From NCBI RefSeq assembly GCF_900313035.1, contig NZ_OMPS01000003.1:48501-112500 (forward strand): a stretch of 64,000 bases of DNA. The letters run 5' to 3'. The DNA comes from Ruegeria sp. EL01 (GTDB lineage: Bacteria > Pseudomonadota > Alphaproteobacteria > Rhodobacterales > Rhodobacteraceae). Of this stretch, positions 55,973-64,000 are shown piece by piece (position 1 is the first letter of the stretch; each line of letters begins with the position of its first letter). The notes beneath the pieces were generated by a model, which was not told where the DNA came from, did no database searches, and saw only the letters and a program-made list of their open reading frames with translations. A program made the position numbers and the translations under genes.

Positions 55973-56866
55973 TCAGATCCATTTGGCCATCGGCGGAAGG
56001 CTCATCAAGACGGCATCCGGATCATGGCCGGTTTCCAGGCCAAATTTAGTACCCCGGTCGTAGACAAGGTTGTACTCGGCATAAAGGCCGCGATGTACCA
56101 GTTGGGTGGTCTTGTCAGCGTCAGAGAACGCGTGCACCCGGCGCTTCTCCACCAATGGCAGGTAGGCTGGCAGGAATGCCCGGCCAATATCCTGTGTCAG
56201 AGAAAAATCGCGCTGCCAATCCCCGGTACAGTAGTCGTCCATGAAGATGCCGCCCACGCCACGGGCGCGTTTGCGGTGCGGGATATAGAAGTACTCGTCA
56301 GCCCAATCTTTCAGGCGCGGATAATGTCCCGGCCCATGCGGATCCAGATGTGCCTTTTGCGTGGCGTGGAAATGCGCCGTGTCGTCATCGTATTCGATGC
56401 AGGGGTTCAGGTCTGATCCGCCACCGAACCACCAGGCGTGCGGGGTCCAGAACATGCGTGTGTTCATGTGAACGGCTGGCACATGGGGGTTTTGCATATG
56501 GGCAACAAGGCTGATGCCCGAAGCCCAGAACCGAGGATCTTCGGTCATGCCGGGAATGCCCTTACGCGCGGCCATGGCGTGCTGGGCCCGTTCACCCAGC
56601 GTGCCATATACGGTTGAGATGTTGACGCCGACCTTTTCAAAGACGCGCCCGCCACGCATGACGGACATAAGGCCACCGCCCGCATCAGATCCGTCCTCGG
56701 ATTGGCGTTTGGTTTCCTTAACCTCGAAACGGCCGGGTTCGGCATCCGCGAACGGGCCGGTGTCATGGCTGTCTTCCAAGGCTTCAAAAGCTGCGACGAT
56801 GTCATCACGCAGTTGACGAAACCAGGCGGAAGCGGCGGATTTTTCAGTGTCGAACATAGGGCTCAA
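55973..56866 (-). CDS. hemF: Oxygen-dependent coproporphyrinogen III oxidase
   Basis: Decarboxylates coproporphyrinogen III to protoporphyrinogen IX using O2 in haem synthesis. 297 residues; family stretches GGGLMSVMRGGRVFEKVGVN, HMNTRMFWTPHAWWFGGGSD, FYIPHRKRARGVGGIFMDDY and YNLVYDRGTKFGLETGHDPD are all present. The start overlaps the end of the upstream SDR gene by four bases. Confidence 0.96.
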   Translation of the reverse strand: MSPMFDTEKSAASAWFRQLRDDIVAAFEALEDSHDTGPFADAEPGRFEVKETKRQSEDGSDAGGGLMSVMRGGRVFEKVGVNISTVYGTLGERAQHAMAARKGIPGMTEDPRFWASGISLVAHMQNPHVPAVHMNTRMFWTPHAWWFGGGSDLNPCIEYDDDTAHFHATQKAHLDPHGPGHYPRLKDWADEYFYIPHRKRARGVGGIFMDDYCTGDWQRDFSLTQDIGRAFLPAYLPLVEKRRVHAFSDADKTTQLVHRGLYAEYNLVYDRGTKFGLETGHDPDAVLMSLPPMAKWI

Positions 56867-57663
56867 TGTGCGGGGGCTGCGACAGGGTCCAGCAGGGTGC
56901 GGCCGCCGTCGATTGTCAGGATTTGACCGGTGATAAACCCGGCGGCGTCTGAGGCCAGGAATTGAGCCGTTTCGGTCAATTCGTTTGGGGATGCGATGCG
57001 GGCCAGCGGCGTGTGCTTTTCGATGTCGTCACGAAAATCGCGGTTCTCTTTCAGTGTGGACTGCAAGGATGCGCTCATGACCGATCCCAACGCGATCGAG
57101 TTCACCCGGATGCGGCTTGGCGCAAATGCCACCGCCAGGGATCGGGTCATCTGATCCAGCGCGGCGGTCGAAACCGAATATGCCATGAGGTCAGGATGCG
57201 TCCGTCTGGCGGCAATCGAGGACAGGTTGATGATCGACCCCGCCGGGCCTTCGTCTTCTTCATCAGACTGTTTGATCATGCGTTTGGCGACCAACTGGCT
57301 AAGCCTTAAAGCGGGCATCAGGTTTTGGTTCAACAACGTGCGCACCGAGTCGTCGTCGGTGTCCAGCGGATCGGAAGGGATCACTTGCCGCGAGCCATTG
57401 ATGAGGATGTCCACCTGATCGAATGCGTCCAAGGTGGCTGAAAGCAAGTTGGCTATGGTCAGCTTTTCCCGCAGGTCGCCCGCAAAATAGCGGATATTGC
57501 TATCGTCCGCCTGCTCTCCCAATTCGTTGACCAGACGTTTTTCGTCCATGTCTGCAAACATGACGTTTGCCCCGGCATCCGCGAAATGACGCCCGATGGC
57601 CAAACCGATACCATTGGCCCCGCCGGTCACGATTGCTGTTTTGCCTGTGATGGAAAAGGACAT
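56863..57663 (-). CDS. SDR-family oxidoreductase
   Basis: 266 residues. Cofactor site TGGANGIGLAIGRHFA, acidic FADMDEKR (NAD preference), NGSR in place of the common NNAG, catalytic Ser in INLSSIAARR and Tyr/Lys in AYSVSTAALDQ: here the usual YxxxK reads YSVST, so the lysine is missing at its normal place. That makes classical SDR catalysis doubtful unless another residue substitutes. Its stop overlaps the hemF start by four bases, so the two are co-translated. Role unknown. Confidence 0.8.
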   Translation of the reverse strand: MSFSITGKTAIVTGGANGIGLAIGRHFADAGANVMFADMDEKRLVNELGEQADDSNIRYFAGDLREKLTIANLLSATLDAFDQVDILINGSRQVIPSDPLDTDDDSVRTLLNQNLMPALRLSQLVAKRMIKQSDEEDEGPAGSIINLSSIAARRTHPDLMAYSVSTAALDQMTRSLAVAFAPSRIRVNSIALGSVMSASLQSTLKENRDFRDDIEKHTPLARIASPNELTETAQFLASDAAGFITGQILTIDGGRTLLDPVAAPAH

Positions 57664-57700
57664 CCGAATCCTCCTGAGTTGAGGGGCAGGTTAGCGGGCC

Positions 57701-58666
57701 TTAACGCCGAGGGCGAGAGGTGTGAAACACCTTGAAGCGATTGTCACCGGCAACTTCTGCCACTTGTGCGAATACATCATTCAAGGTGGCCTCATAGGGC
57801 AGGTGACGGTTGGCGACCATCCACAGATCGCCGTTGCGGGTCAGATTACGGGCGGCTGCCGTGATAAAGCCCTGGCCCAAGGCGGGATCAGCGCTGCGCG
57901 TCGTATGAAACGGCGGGTTCATCACCACTGTGTCGATGGGCTCGGGGCTGTTCCAGGTTACTGCATCGGCCCAATGAAACTGCGCCCGAAGGTCCGCCAC
58001 ATTAGCCCGAGCGCATGCAAGCGCGGCATGATCCGCTTCGACAAGATGCAATGCCTTGATGCTTTCGCTATCTTGCAACTTTGCACTCAGATACCCCCAG
58101 CCCGCGCCCAAATCGGCCACGCGGGGCCCGAGTTTTGTCGGCAGCATTTGTAAAAGCAGGGATGAAGCCGGATCGATTCCATCTGCCGAAAACACGCCCG
58201 GGGCGGTCTGAAATCCGTCCACGGTTTGAATATCAGGCGCGGTCCAATCCTTGAAGGTTTGAGGATCAGACTGGAACCAGAAGATCTTGCCATGAGCTTT
58301 GGCGATTGGACCCTCGATAGGCATCCGTTTGCGGATGTCTTTCATAATGCTGTCGACGCCGTTGGTCTTGGCACCATCAACGACAATCACACCACTAGTG
58401 CGACTGCAGGCCTGTTGGATCAACGCGCGTGCCAGCGCTTTTGCGCGGGGAAGGAACACGATTGCGTCCTGACAGCGATCATCGGCCGTGGAAGTTGCAT
58501 CAAACCCCAAAGCCGCAAAATGATCATGAAACGGTTTAAACGGCTGCACCACCTGCGTCTCGCGCGGCAGTGCCGAGAGGTCGTGCTCCGGCGTCGGGCC
58601 AATCACTGTCAGCGGGTGCGACAGCGTCAGGCCGCTTTGCAAGGCAAGATCTAGGCGTGGGGACAT
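57701..58666 (-). CDS. RsmC-like class I methyltransferase
   Basis: 321 residues from ATG 58666 (MSPRLDLALQSGL); the frame extends to 58768 but overlaps clpS there. Two-domain plan of RsmC/RlmG: a degenerate N-terminal methyltransferase-like half and a C-terminal active half with VADLGAGWGYLSAKL (SAM site) and VVMNPPFHTT, the NPPF motif of enzymes that methylate a base N atom. Probably methylates a guanine in 16S or 23S rRNA. Named only to family level. Confidence 0.85.
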   Translation of the reverse strand: MSPRLDLALQSGLTLSHPLTVIGPTPEHDLSALPRETQVVQPFKPFHDHFAALGFDATSTADDRCQDAIVFLPRAKALARALIQQACSRTSGVIVVDGAKTNGVDSIMKDIRKRMPIEGPIAKAHGKIFWFQSDPQTFKDWTAPDIQTVDGFQTAPGVFSADGIDPASSLLLQMLPTKLGPRVADLGAGWGYLSAKLQDSESIKALHLVEADHAALACARANVADLRAQFHWADAVTWNSPEPIDTVVMNPPFHTTRSADPALGQGFITAAARNLTRNGDLWMVANRHLPYEATLNDVFAQVAEVAGDNRFKVFHTSRPRR

Positions 58667-58715
58667 AGGCAATTCCAGCAAAGGGTGAGCATGGGCGAAA
58701 ATGCCCCGAAACGCC

Positions 58716-59066
58716 TTATTCTTCGCGTTCCATTGTGCATTGCAAAGGGTGCTGGTGCCTGCGGGCAAAGTCCATCACCTGACCCACCTTGGTTTCTGCA
58801 ATCTCATGACTGAAGACGCCTACAACGGCCACACCCTTTTTGTGAACGGTCAACATGATCTCGAACGCTTCGGCGTGGGTCATGCCAAAGAACCGTTCCA
58901 GCACGTGGACCACAAATTCCATCGGTGTGTAATCATCGTTCAGCAACAACACCTTATACAGCGGCGGACGTTTGGTCTTGGGGCGCGTCTGTACCAGAAC
59001 GGAGGCGTCATCCTCGCCGTCTGGTTTGTCAGACATCATCCATTGGTTTTCCAGCATCTTCTGCAA
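58716..59066 (-). CDS. clpS: ClpS adaptor of the ClpAP protease
   Basis: 116 residues (start may be a later Met at 59057, 59039 or 59036). [20 protein letters not shown] holds the N-degron pocket residues; [20 protein letters not shown], a His in VHKKGV, and [10 protein letters not shown] complete the ClpS fold. It delivers N-end-rule substrates to ClpA. The N-terminal extension is acidic and flexible as usual. The RsmC-like gene lies just downstream. Confidence 0.95.
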   Translation of the reverse strand: MQKMLENQWMMSDKPDGEDDASVLVQTRPKTKRPPLYKVLLLNDDYTPMEFVVHVLERFFGMTHAEAFEIMLTVHKKGVAVVGVFSHEIAETKVGQVMDFARRHQHPLQCTMEREE

Positions 59067-59150
59067 CTGTCCGATTCAGGCATTGGGAATATCTGTGCGC
59101 TTATATAACGTGGGCGTGGCCAGTGAAAAGAGCAAGCGGACGAAATCGGA

Positions 59151-59852
59151 ATGACCACTAAGCTGACAACAATCGGGTTCGACGCCGATGATACCCTTTG
59201 GCACAATGAAAGGTTCTTCAAGCTGACTCAGGCCTATTTTGCCGAATTGCTCGCCGACCATGCCGAACGGGACCATCTGATGGAACGTCTTCTGGCGGCA
59301 GAAAAACGCAACATCCAGCACTACGGATACGGGATCAAAGGGTTCACGCTGTCGATGATTGAAACCGCGATTGAGGTCACGGAAGGTCGTGTGCCGGCTT
59401 CGGTCATTCGTCAATTGATCGATGCAGGGCAGGACATGCTGGCCCATCCGATCGAACTGTTGCCCTGTGCGCGTGAAGCAATCGAAGGCGTTTCAAACTC
59501 TCATCGCGTCGTTCTGATCACCAAGGGTGACCTGATTGATCAGGAACGCAAGCTGGCGCAATCGGGATTGGGCGATCTGTTCGACGGGGTCGAGATCGTG
59601 TCCGAGAAAACACCGGACGTCTACCGGACGATCTTTGACCAGCACGGTGATGGGCCCACGGCATCGATGATGGTTGGCAATTCAATGCGCTCGGACGTCG
59701 TGGCACCAATTCAGGCGGGGTGCTGGGGTGTTTATGTGCCACATGGCCTGGTTTGGGAGGTTGAGCATGCCGAAGCACCAGAGGACAATCCGCGATTCCG
59801 AGCGTTGCAGGATTTGGGCGAATTGGCGGGTCTTGTTTGCGCGCTAGAATGA
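59151..59852 (+). CDS. HAD-family hydrolase
   Basis: 233 residues. Motif I GFDADDTLWHNE (nucleophile Asp and acid/base Asp), motif II VLITKGDLIDQE, Lys in KTPDVYR, and motif IV MVGNSMRSDVVAPIQAG. A helical cap lies between motifs I and II. It removes phosphate from a small molecule; specificity unknown. Divergent from clpS with an 84-base gap. Confidence 0.9.
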   Translation: MTTKLTTIGFDADDTLWHNERFFKLTQAYFAELLADHAERDHLMERLLAAEKRNIQHYGYGIKGFTLSMIETAIEVTEGRVPASVIRQLIDAGQDMLAHPIELLPCAREAIEGVSNSHRVVLITKGDLIDQERKLAQSGLGDLFDGVEIVSEKTPDVYRTIFDQHGDGPTASMMVGNSMRSDVVAPIQAGCWGVYVPHGLVWEVEHAEAPEDNPRFRALQDLGELAGLVCALE

Positions 59853-60101
59853 TGTGGCTATTCCGCCGCAGTTCCAAAAATTCCATTCTCGAAAAAGCCT
59901 CACTACCGCGAACATAGCCCATTTGGTGTTGGGCGGGCGGATATCGTCCAGATATAGTGTGCGAAAAGCAGTTCGATGAAACTGCAAAAACCCTAGCTTT
60001 CGGTTTATTTCATTGGGTCTGTGTGTTAGCCTTACCAGCAATAAAATAAAATTTGCTGACCGGGAAAACCCGGCGGCGCGAGGCAGACAGAGGCAAATAT
60101 C
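59853..60101 (+). other. Intergenic region before the carboxypeptidase gene
   Basis: 249 bases with no frame worth naming. It likely holds the promoter for the gene at 60102; AATAAAATAAAATTTG near 60040 is a conspicuous AT-rich patch close to it. Confidence 0.35.
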
Positions 60102-61526
60102 GTGCAGGTTCGGCGGACAGTTCCGGCCCGAATGGGCTTATTCCTTATAGCATTGTTGTGGCTGCTATTTTTTGTGCCACTCAAAGGCTTTGCAGCACCG
60201 TATGCGGCGGTTGTGATCGACGCGAGGACAGGCGAGGTGCTTCATTCTCGCAATGCGGACACGCGGCTGCATCCCGCATCCTTGACCAAGATGATGACGC
60301 TGTACATCGCATTCGAGGCGGTGCGAAACGGTGAAGTCGCGTTGGACACGCAGGTACGCATTACCAAGAAAGCAGCGGCAGAGCCGCCATCGAAACTGGG
60401 CCTGCGGTCTGGTCAGACAATTGCGTTTCGTTACTTGATTCGCGCGGCTGCAGTGAAGTCAGCCAATGATGCGGCCACCGCTATCGGTATCGCGATCAGC
60501 GGGTCCGAGGCTGCCTTTGCGCGCCGCATGACGCGCACTGCCAAAGCAATGGGGATGAGCCGAACAACCTTCAAAAACGCGCATGGTCTTACCGAGTCAG
60601 GACATCTGTCGACGGCACGCGATATGACAACGCTGGGACGTCATCTGCTTTATGATTATCCGCAGTATTACAACCTGTTTTCACGCCAATCGACCCATGC
60701 AGGGATCAAGACGGTTCCCAATACCAACCGCCGTTTGTTGGCAGCGTACAGGGGCGCAGACGGAATCAAAACCGGCTATACACGCGCTGCCGGGTTCAAC
60801 CTTGTGGCGTCTGCCAAGCGTAAGAATGAACGTATCATTGCGACTGTGTTTGGCGGCAAGTCGGGTGCGTCTCGTAACGCCAAAGTGGCAGAGCTGTTGG
60901 ATCTGGGTTTTCGCCGGGCACCGTCCCGCGCGCCCATCCGTAAACCCGCGCGTCCGGTTTATGCCGGAAACACCGGCTTGGGCGGAACAACGCAGGTTGC
61001 GGGTCTGATCGGTGCGCCTAAGAAGAGCTTACGTCCGCTTGTCCGTCCCAGCGCCGCGACCCAGGTTGCAAGCGCGGTTGTCGACACGGCGGACCAAGAT
61101 CGCGACCGGATCCAAAGCGGTATCGCGGCCGCGATGGCAGAAGCCGATACTGCACCAACCGCACCTCCGGTCGAAAACTCGGACACACGTCCGGCTTTGC
61201 GGCCCGAAAATCTGGTTTTGGCCGCGGTTGAAACAGCTAAGCAGCCCGCGCCCGAGCAGGAAGTTGTCACCCGGTTGTCATCCTCGGGCGGGCATCTTTG
61301 GGGCGTCAATGTTGGTCGCTACACCACGCGGTATGAGGCCGAAAAGGTTTTGTTGAAAACAGCGCTGTCGGAAATGACGACGCTGGAAGGCACACTGCGG
61401 AAAGTGAACCAAAGCTCGCGCGGGTTTGATGCAACTTTTCAGGGCATGACACGCGAACAGGCTGATCTGGCTTGCCGCCGCCTGAGCGCTCGAAATGTCA
61501 CGTGTTTCATGATCGGGCCATCATAA
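60102..61526 (+). CDS. D-alanyl-D-alanine carboxypeptidase with C-terminal SPOR domain
   Basis: 474 residues, GTG start. Signal/membrane segment GLFLIALLWLLFFVPLKGFA (cut after FAAP). Penicillin-binding triad: SLTK (SxxK, in PASLTKMM), SAN (KSANDAAT), KTG (GIKTGYTRAAGF). Then a proline/alanine-rich linker, and from about residue 395 a SPOR domain (GGHLWGVNVGRYTTRYEAEK). It trims peptidoglycan stem peptides in the periplasm; SPOR binds denuded glycan at division sites. A strong terminator follows. Confidence 0.93.
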   Translation: MQVRRTVPARMGLFLIALLWLLFFVPLKGFAAPYAAVVIDARTGEVLHSRNADTRLHPASLTKMMTLYIAFEAVRNGEVALDTQVRITKKAAAEPPSKLGLRSGQTIAFRYLIRAAAVKSANDAATAIGIAISGSEAAFARRMTRTAKAMGMSRTTFKNAHGLTESGHLSTARDMTTLGRHLLYDYPQYYNLFSRQSTHAGIKTVPNTNRRLLAAYRGADGIKTGYTRAAGFNLVASAKRKNERIIATVFGGKSGASRNAKVAELLDLGFRRAPSRAPIRKPARPVYAGNTGLGGTTQVAGLIGAPKKSLRPLVRPSAATQVASAVVDTADQDRDRIQSGIAAAMAEADTAPTAPPVENSDTRPALRPENLVLAAVETAKQPAPEQEVVTRLSSSGGHLWGVNVGRYTTRYEAEKVLLKTALSEMTTLEGTLRKVNQSSRGFDATFQGMTREQADLACRRLSARNVTCFMIGPS

Positions 61527-61554
61527 GGCCCGACGACTCTCCTGACTGGATCTG

Positions 61555-61586
61555 GGCTGCGGAAGCGATTTCGCAGCCATTTTTTT
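61555..61586 (+). terminator. Rho-independent terminator after the carboxypeptidase gene
   Basis: GGCTGCG and CGCAGCC form a 7-bp stem with a 10-base loop, followed by ATTTTTTT. It lies 28 bases after the stop codon and is the cleanest terminator in the window. Confidence 0.92.
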
Positions 61587-61675
61587 GCGTGAGAACCCCG
61601 AAGGACGCTTGCACCCTTCAAAGAGCACACTCCGCATAGCTTGTTACGGTTGACCTGCTAGTTTCGCTTGTTGCC

Positions 61676-62923
61676 TCAGTCGAACACGTGGCCATGCTGA
61701 TATTGCTCATCCTGACCCGCAGCGGCCGTCAGAGCAGCGACATTGTCCTTGGTGAAGAACCCGTCATACTTGTGGCAGCGTTCAATATACTCGGTGATCA
61801 GTAATGTGTTTTTTGAGTGCTTTGAGAAGATCTGTTTCAGGTTCGGATCGTCTTTGCATTCACCAACCACATGAGCCAGGAACGGCACCCCTTCGTCTTT
61901 GAGCGTATTGACCACGAAATCGACGTTCTTTTCGCCAGTTCCGTGATCGCCATCCAGAATCTCGACCGCCATGTGATGCAGGCGGCGTCCGAAATTGCGC
62001 ACGAAATCCTCGGTTGGCATCGGCAGTTTTGCGAATGAATTCACAAAGGACGGTGTATTATTGGCCGTGAACACCTTGGCAGGGGATTTCTTGTCATCAT
62101 CCACATTGGGGTTGCGGTTCACATTGGTCGACGAGTTCATGTCAAATATGTTGTAAGCCCCCCAAAAGTAATACGGCACCATTGTAAGAAATTCGAGGAT
62201 CGCATCTTCACGCTCTCCGGCCAGAACCCGTGTGGCGAGGTGGTCGATGCCCAGCATCAGCGGGGCGATCTTGCTGTCAGTACTGAAGGCAGCAGCCTGA
62301 TCCAATCGCGCTTGTTCTGTATTGCTCAGCAAAACCCGGTCGCCCAGCCCCAAACTGTCGGTGTCATTGAAATCAAGCGTCGAATACCCAACCCGGTTGC
62401 AGGTGAAATCAGAAGGCGTCGTAAAGCGGAAGCCATCCAGAGTGTAGAACGGGTTTTCGGTATCGCCGCTGTATTCAAACCGGATGTTCTGATCCTCGAG
62501 CGTTTTGCTGAGAGTGTTCAAATCGGTTGCGGCAAAGATCTCGCCTACATATCTGGTCTGTGGCGTCTTGCGCGCCAGCGGGTACATGCGATTGATACGG
62601 GGAATGAAGTCTTCGAACGTATCGCTGAGAGGCGCCATTAGGATCAACGCCGGGTAGTCGGCGTGCGAGTGCATCACCGAAAACTTGTGCGTCTGCCCCA
62701 GATAGCTGGCTGAATGGCGATAGGGCGTCATGACATAAAGCTCGACCATGGTGTCGAACAGCGCACTGGATTCAACCTGCATGACAATTGCCCGCATTGG
62801 ACCAACCAGTTCTGCAATGCCCGAACTGTTGCGCCTTTCGTAAATTTTCGGGAGGTACTCACCGAAGAAGTCCGAGTTCTTCTTGTCGCCTCGCGGTTCG
62901 TAGGACATCAGATTGAAAGACAT
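61676..62923 (-). CDS. HPPD-like / vicinal-oxygen-chelate superfamily protein, unknown role
   Basis: 415 residues from ATG 62923, chosen for AAGGAG eight bases upstream (frame open to 63055). Two half-sites fit a glyoxalase/4-hydroxyphenylpyruvate-dioxygenase fold: IDHLATRVLAGER (first metal His), HHMAVEILDGDH (second His), LLITEYIERCHKYDGFF (Glu). These would bind Fe(II). The remaining sequence, such as YVMTPYRHSASYLGQTHKFS, does not match tyrosine-pathway HPPD. It may be a dioxygenase of another substrate; fold inference only. Confidence 0.6.
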   Translation of the reverse strand: MSFNLMSYEPRGDKKNSDFFGEYLPKIYERRNSSGIAELVGPMRAIVMQVESSALFDTMVELYVMTPYRHSASYLGQTHKFSVMHSHADYPALILMAPLSDTFEDFIPRINRMYPLARKTPQTRYVGEIFAATDLNTLSKTLEDQNIRFEYSGDTENPFYTLDGFRFTTPSDFTCNRVGYSTLDFNDTDSLGLGDRVLLSNTEQARLDQAAAFSTDSKIAPLMLGIDHLATRVLAGEREDAILEFLTMVPYYFWGAYNIFDMNSSTNVNRNPNVDDDKKSPAKVFTANNTPSFVNSFAKLPMPTEDFVRNFGRRLHHMAVEILDGDHGTGEKNVDFVVNTLKDEGVPFLAHVVGECKDDPNLKQIFSKHSKNTLLITEYIERCHKYDGFFTKDNVAALTAAAGQDEQYQHGHVFD

Positions 62924-63093
62924 ATTTGTCTCCTTGCGCAAAACTGGCTGGGATTGAGATGGCCGCGCCATCTGTCCACACGCTGGGTTGCTAAAATTAC
63001 GGTATTGAGAACATGCACTTGCAGGTATGCTAGGGGCTGAACTCCGTCCGGGCAACAGAAAGAAAATGGTCAGGGTTGAAGGCGGACAGATGG

Positions 63094-63855
63094 CTATCGG
63101 GTGAATTTCGTCACATCGACGCCGCCTTCGATCAGGTTTTCGCGGACCGAGCGGGCGATTTGAACCGCAGTTGGCCCGTCGCCGTGCAGGCAGATCGTAT
63201 CGATAGACGTTTCCAGCCGTTTACCGCTTTCGGTGATGATTGCGCCTTCACTGACCATGTTCAGGATGCGGGGTCCGGCAATCGTGGGATCATGAATAAC
63301 GGCGCCGTGCAGGCTGCGATCAACCAGAGTTCCATCGTCGTTATAGGCGCGATCAGCGAAGATCTCGCCGACCCATTTGCACCCCAGCTCTCGCACCGCG
63401 TCTTCTTGTTTGGTGGCGGCCAGCACCATGATGATGATGTCGGGATTCACATCCAATGCGCCCCGATAACATGCGCGTGCCATCTCGATATCGACGGAAC
63501 ACATGTTGGCCAATGCGCCGTGCAATTTTAGGTGCCGCACCTTAATGCCGATAGCAGTCGCCATTCCTTGTGCCGCGCCCAACTGATAGCGCACCAGGTT
63601 GCGCAGGCTATCATGTGGCACTTTCATGTTGCGGCGGCCAAATCCCTGCAGATCCGGAAAGCCGGGATGCGCGCCAATACCCACATCGTTTTCGGCGGCC
63701 AGTGCCATCGTTTTAGCCATCACATCCCAATCTCCGGCATGAAAGCCGCAGGCGATATTGGCCGAGGTTATGATCTTCAGCAGGCTGTCATCATCACCCA
63801 TGGTCCACGGACCAAAGCTTTCGCCCATATCGGCATTCAGATCGACGCGGGGCAT
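63094..63855 (-). CDS. pxpA: 5-oxoprolinase subunit A (LamB/YcsF family)
   Basis: 253 residues from ATG 63855 (GGAG eight bases upstream; an in-frame TTG at 63861 precedes it). VDLNADMGESFGPWTMGDDD is the family's opening signature; NIACGFHAGDWDVM, GIGAHPGFPDLQGFGRR, LKLHGALANM and CLHGDGPTAVQIA follow. With PxpB/PxpC it hydrolyses 5-oxoproline to glutamate using ATP. Partner genes may lie beyond the left or right neighbours; none is seen here. The next gene upstream ends 13 bases away. Confidence 0.94.
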   Translation of the reverse strand: MPRVDLNADMGESFGPWTMGDDDSLLKIITSANIACGFHAGDWDVMAKTMALAAENDVGIGAHPGFPDLQGFGRRNMKVPHDSLRNLVRYQLGAAQGMATAIGIKVRHLKLHGALANMCSVDIEMARACYRGALDVNPDIIIMVLAATKQEDAVRELGCKWVGEIFADRAYNDDGTLVDRSLHGAVIHDPTIAGPRILNMVSEGAIITESGKRLETSIDTICLHGDGPTAVQIARSVRENLIEGGVDVTKFTR

Positions 63856-63867
63856 CGGCAACTCTCC

Positions 63868-64000
63868 TTAGTCGGTGGCAGAGATCACTCCGCCGATCAA
63901 TTGGTAAGACAACAGGTCCGGGATGTCATGCGGGTCGCGCAACAGCGGTTCGACCTTACCGGGTAGCCGCGCGAGCTCAGCGTCGAAGGCGGATTGAAGC
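63868..64000 (-). CDS. Unknown protein, C-terminal end (cut by window edge)
   Basis: The minus strand is open from the right edge to TAA at 63868-63870, giving 43 codons: ...AELARLPGKVEPLLRDPHD and ending LIGGVISATD. Too little is present to name it. It stops 13 bases before the pxpA start, so the two share an operon. Confidence 0.6.
   Translation of the reverse strand, partial: LQSAFDAELARLPGKVEPLLRDPHDIPDLLSYQLIGGVISATD

Overview
The window looks like a chromosomal segment of a marine alphaproteobacterium of the Roseobacter group (Rhodobacteraceae). This is judged from the high-GC housekeeping genes (uvrB, an NDUFS4-type complex I subunit, hemF, clpS, a SPOR-tailed D,D-carboxypeptidase), the RTX protein with a Hint domain, and the alphaproteobacterial inositol operon. 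I made no database comparison; family names come from motifs and recalled families.

Layout. 0-4.3 kb: LysR regulator (cut by the edge), an unknown gene, an RTX/Hint secreted protein and two small proteins, one a lipoprotein. 4.4-6.6 kb: remnant of an IS6-type transposase, a complete IS5-type element, and a DUF433-type antitoxin whose partner toxin was cut by that IS5 element. 6.7-11.2 kb: uvrB, an SNase-type nuclease, an NDUFS4-like protein and a GNAT acetyltransferase.

11.2-34.7 kb is a 23.5-kb genomic island. Its ends are the two halves of one tRNA-Arg(UCU) gene: 29 bases at 11203-11231 and the rest at 34727-34781, sharing the 7-base core GAGCAGC. Joined, they give a perfect cloverleaf. 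The island carries a complete but different tRNA-Arg(UCU) at 11358-11434, apparently replacing the gene it broke. At its right end are three genes for two large tyrosine recombinases and a 260-aa protein, in the order and style of Tn554-type or 'gamma-mobile-trio' (GmtY/GmtZ/GmtX) elements; the first is frameshifted. Cargo includes an operon of a Lon-like AAA+ ATPase, zinc-ribbon proteins (two paralogues) and an unusual class-II tRNA-like gene. It also includes a YciI protein, a LysR regulator, a methyltransferase, a second IS5-type element that truncated a Sll1717-like P-loop ATPase, an intact IS66 element with an 8-bp target duplication, and a 1432-aa NACHT/STAND NTPase with a predicted C-terminal PD-(D/E)XK nuclease. 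The last two ATPases make the island look like a defence island.

35-51 kb is a myo-inositol regulon: iolG, a sugar ABC transporter, iolD, iolE, a PhyH-type dioxygenase, iolB, an SDR, and on the other strand iolC, a second IolB-like gene and a class II aldolase, then two Gfo/Idh/MocA oxidoreductases and a LacI-family repressor. Copies of the palindrome TTGCAACCGGTTGCAA stand before iolG, between iolC and the first oxidoreductase, and before the repressor, with a near-copy before the transporter. This defines the repressor's probable operators. Inositol would be taken up, oxidised (IolG), dehydrated (IolE), hydrolysed (IolD), isomerised (IolB), phosphorylated (IolC) and cleaved (aldolase); iolA is not in the window.

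51-64 kb is ordinary core genome: tRNA-Val(UAC), a class V aminotransferase, modABC, hemF with an SDR, an RsmC-like methyltransferase, clpS, a HAD hydrolase, a D,D-carboxypeptidase with a clear terminator, an HPPD-like protein of unknown role and pxpA, ending in a gene cut by the window edge.
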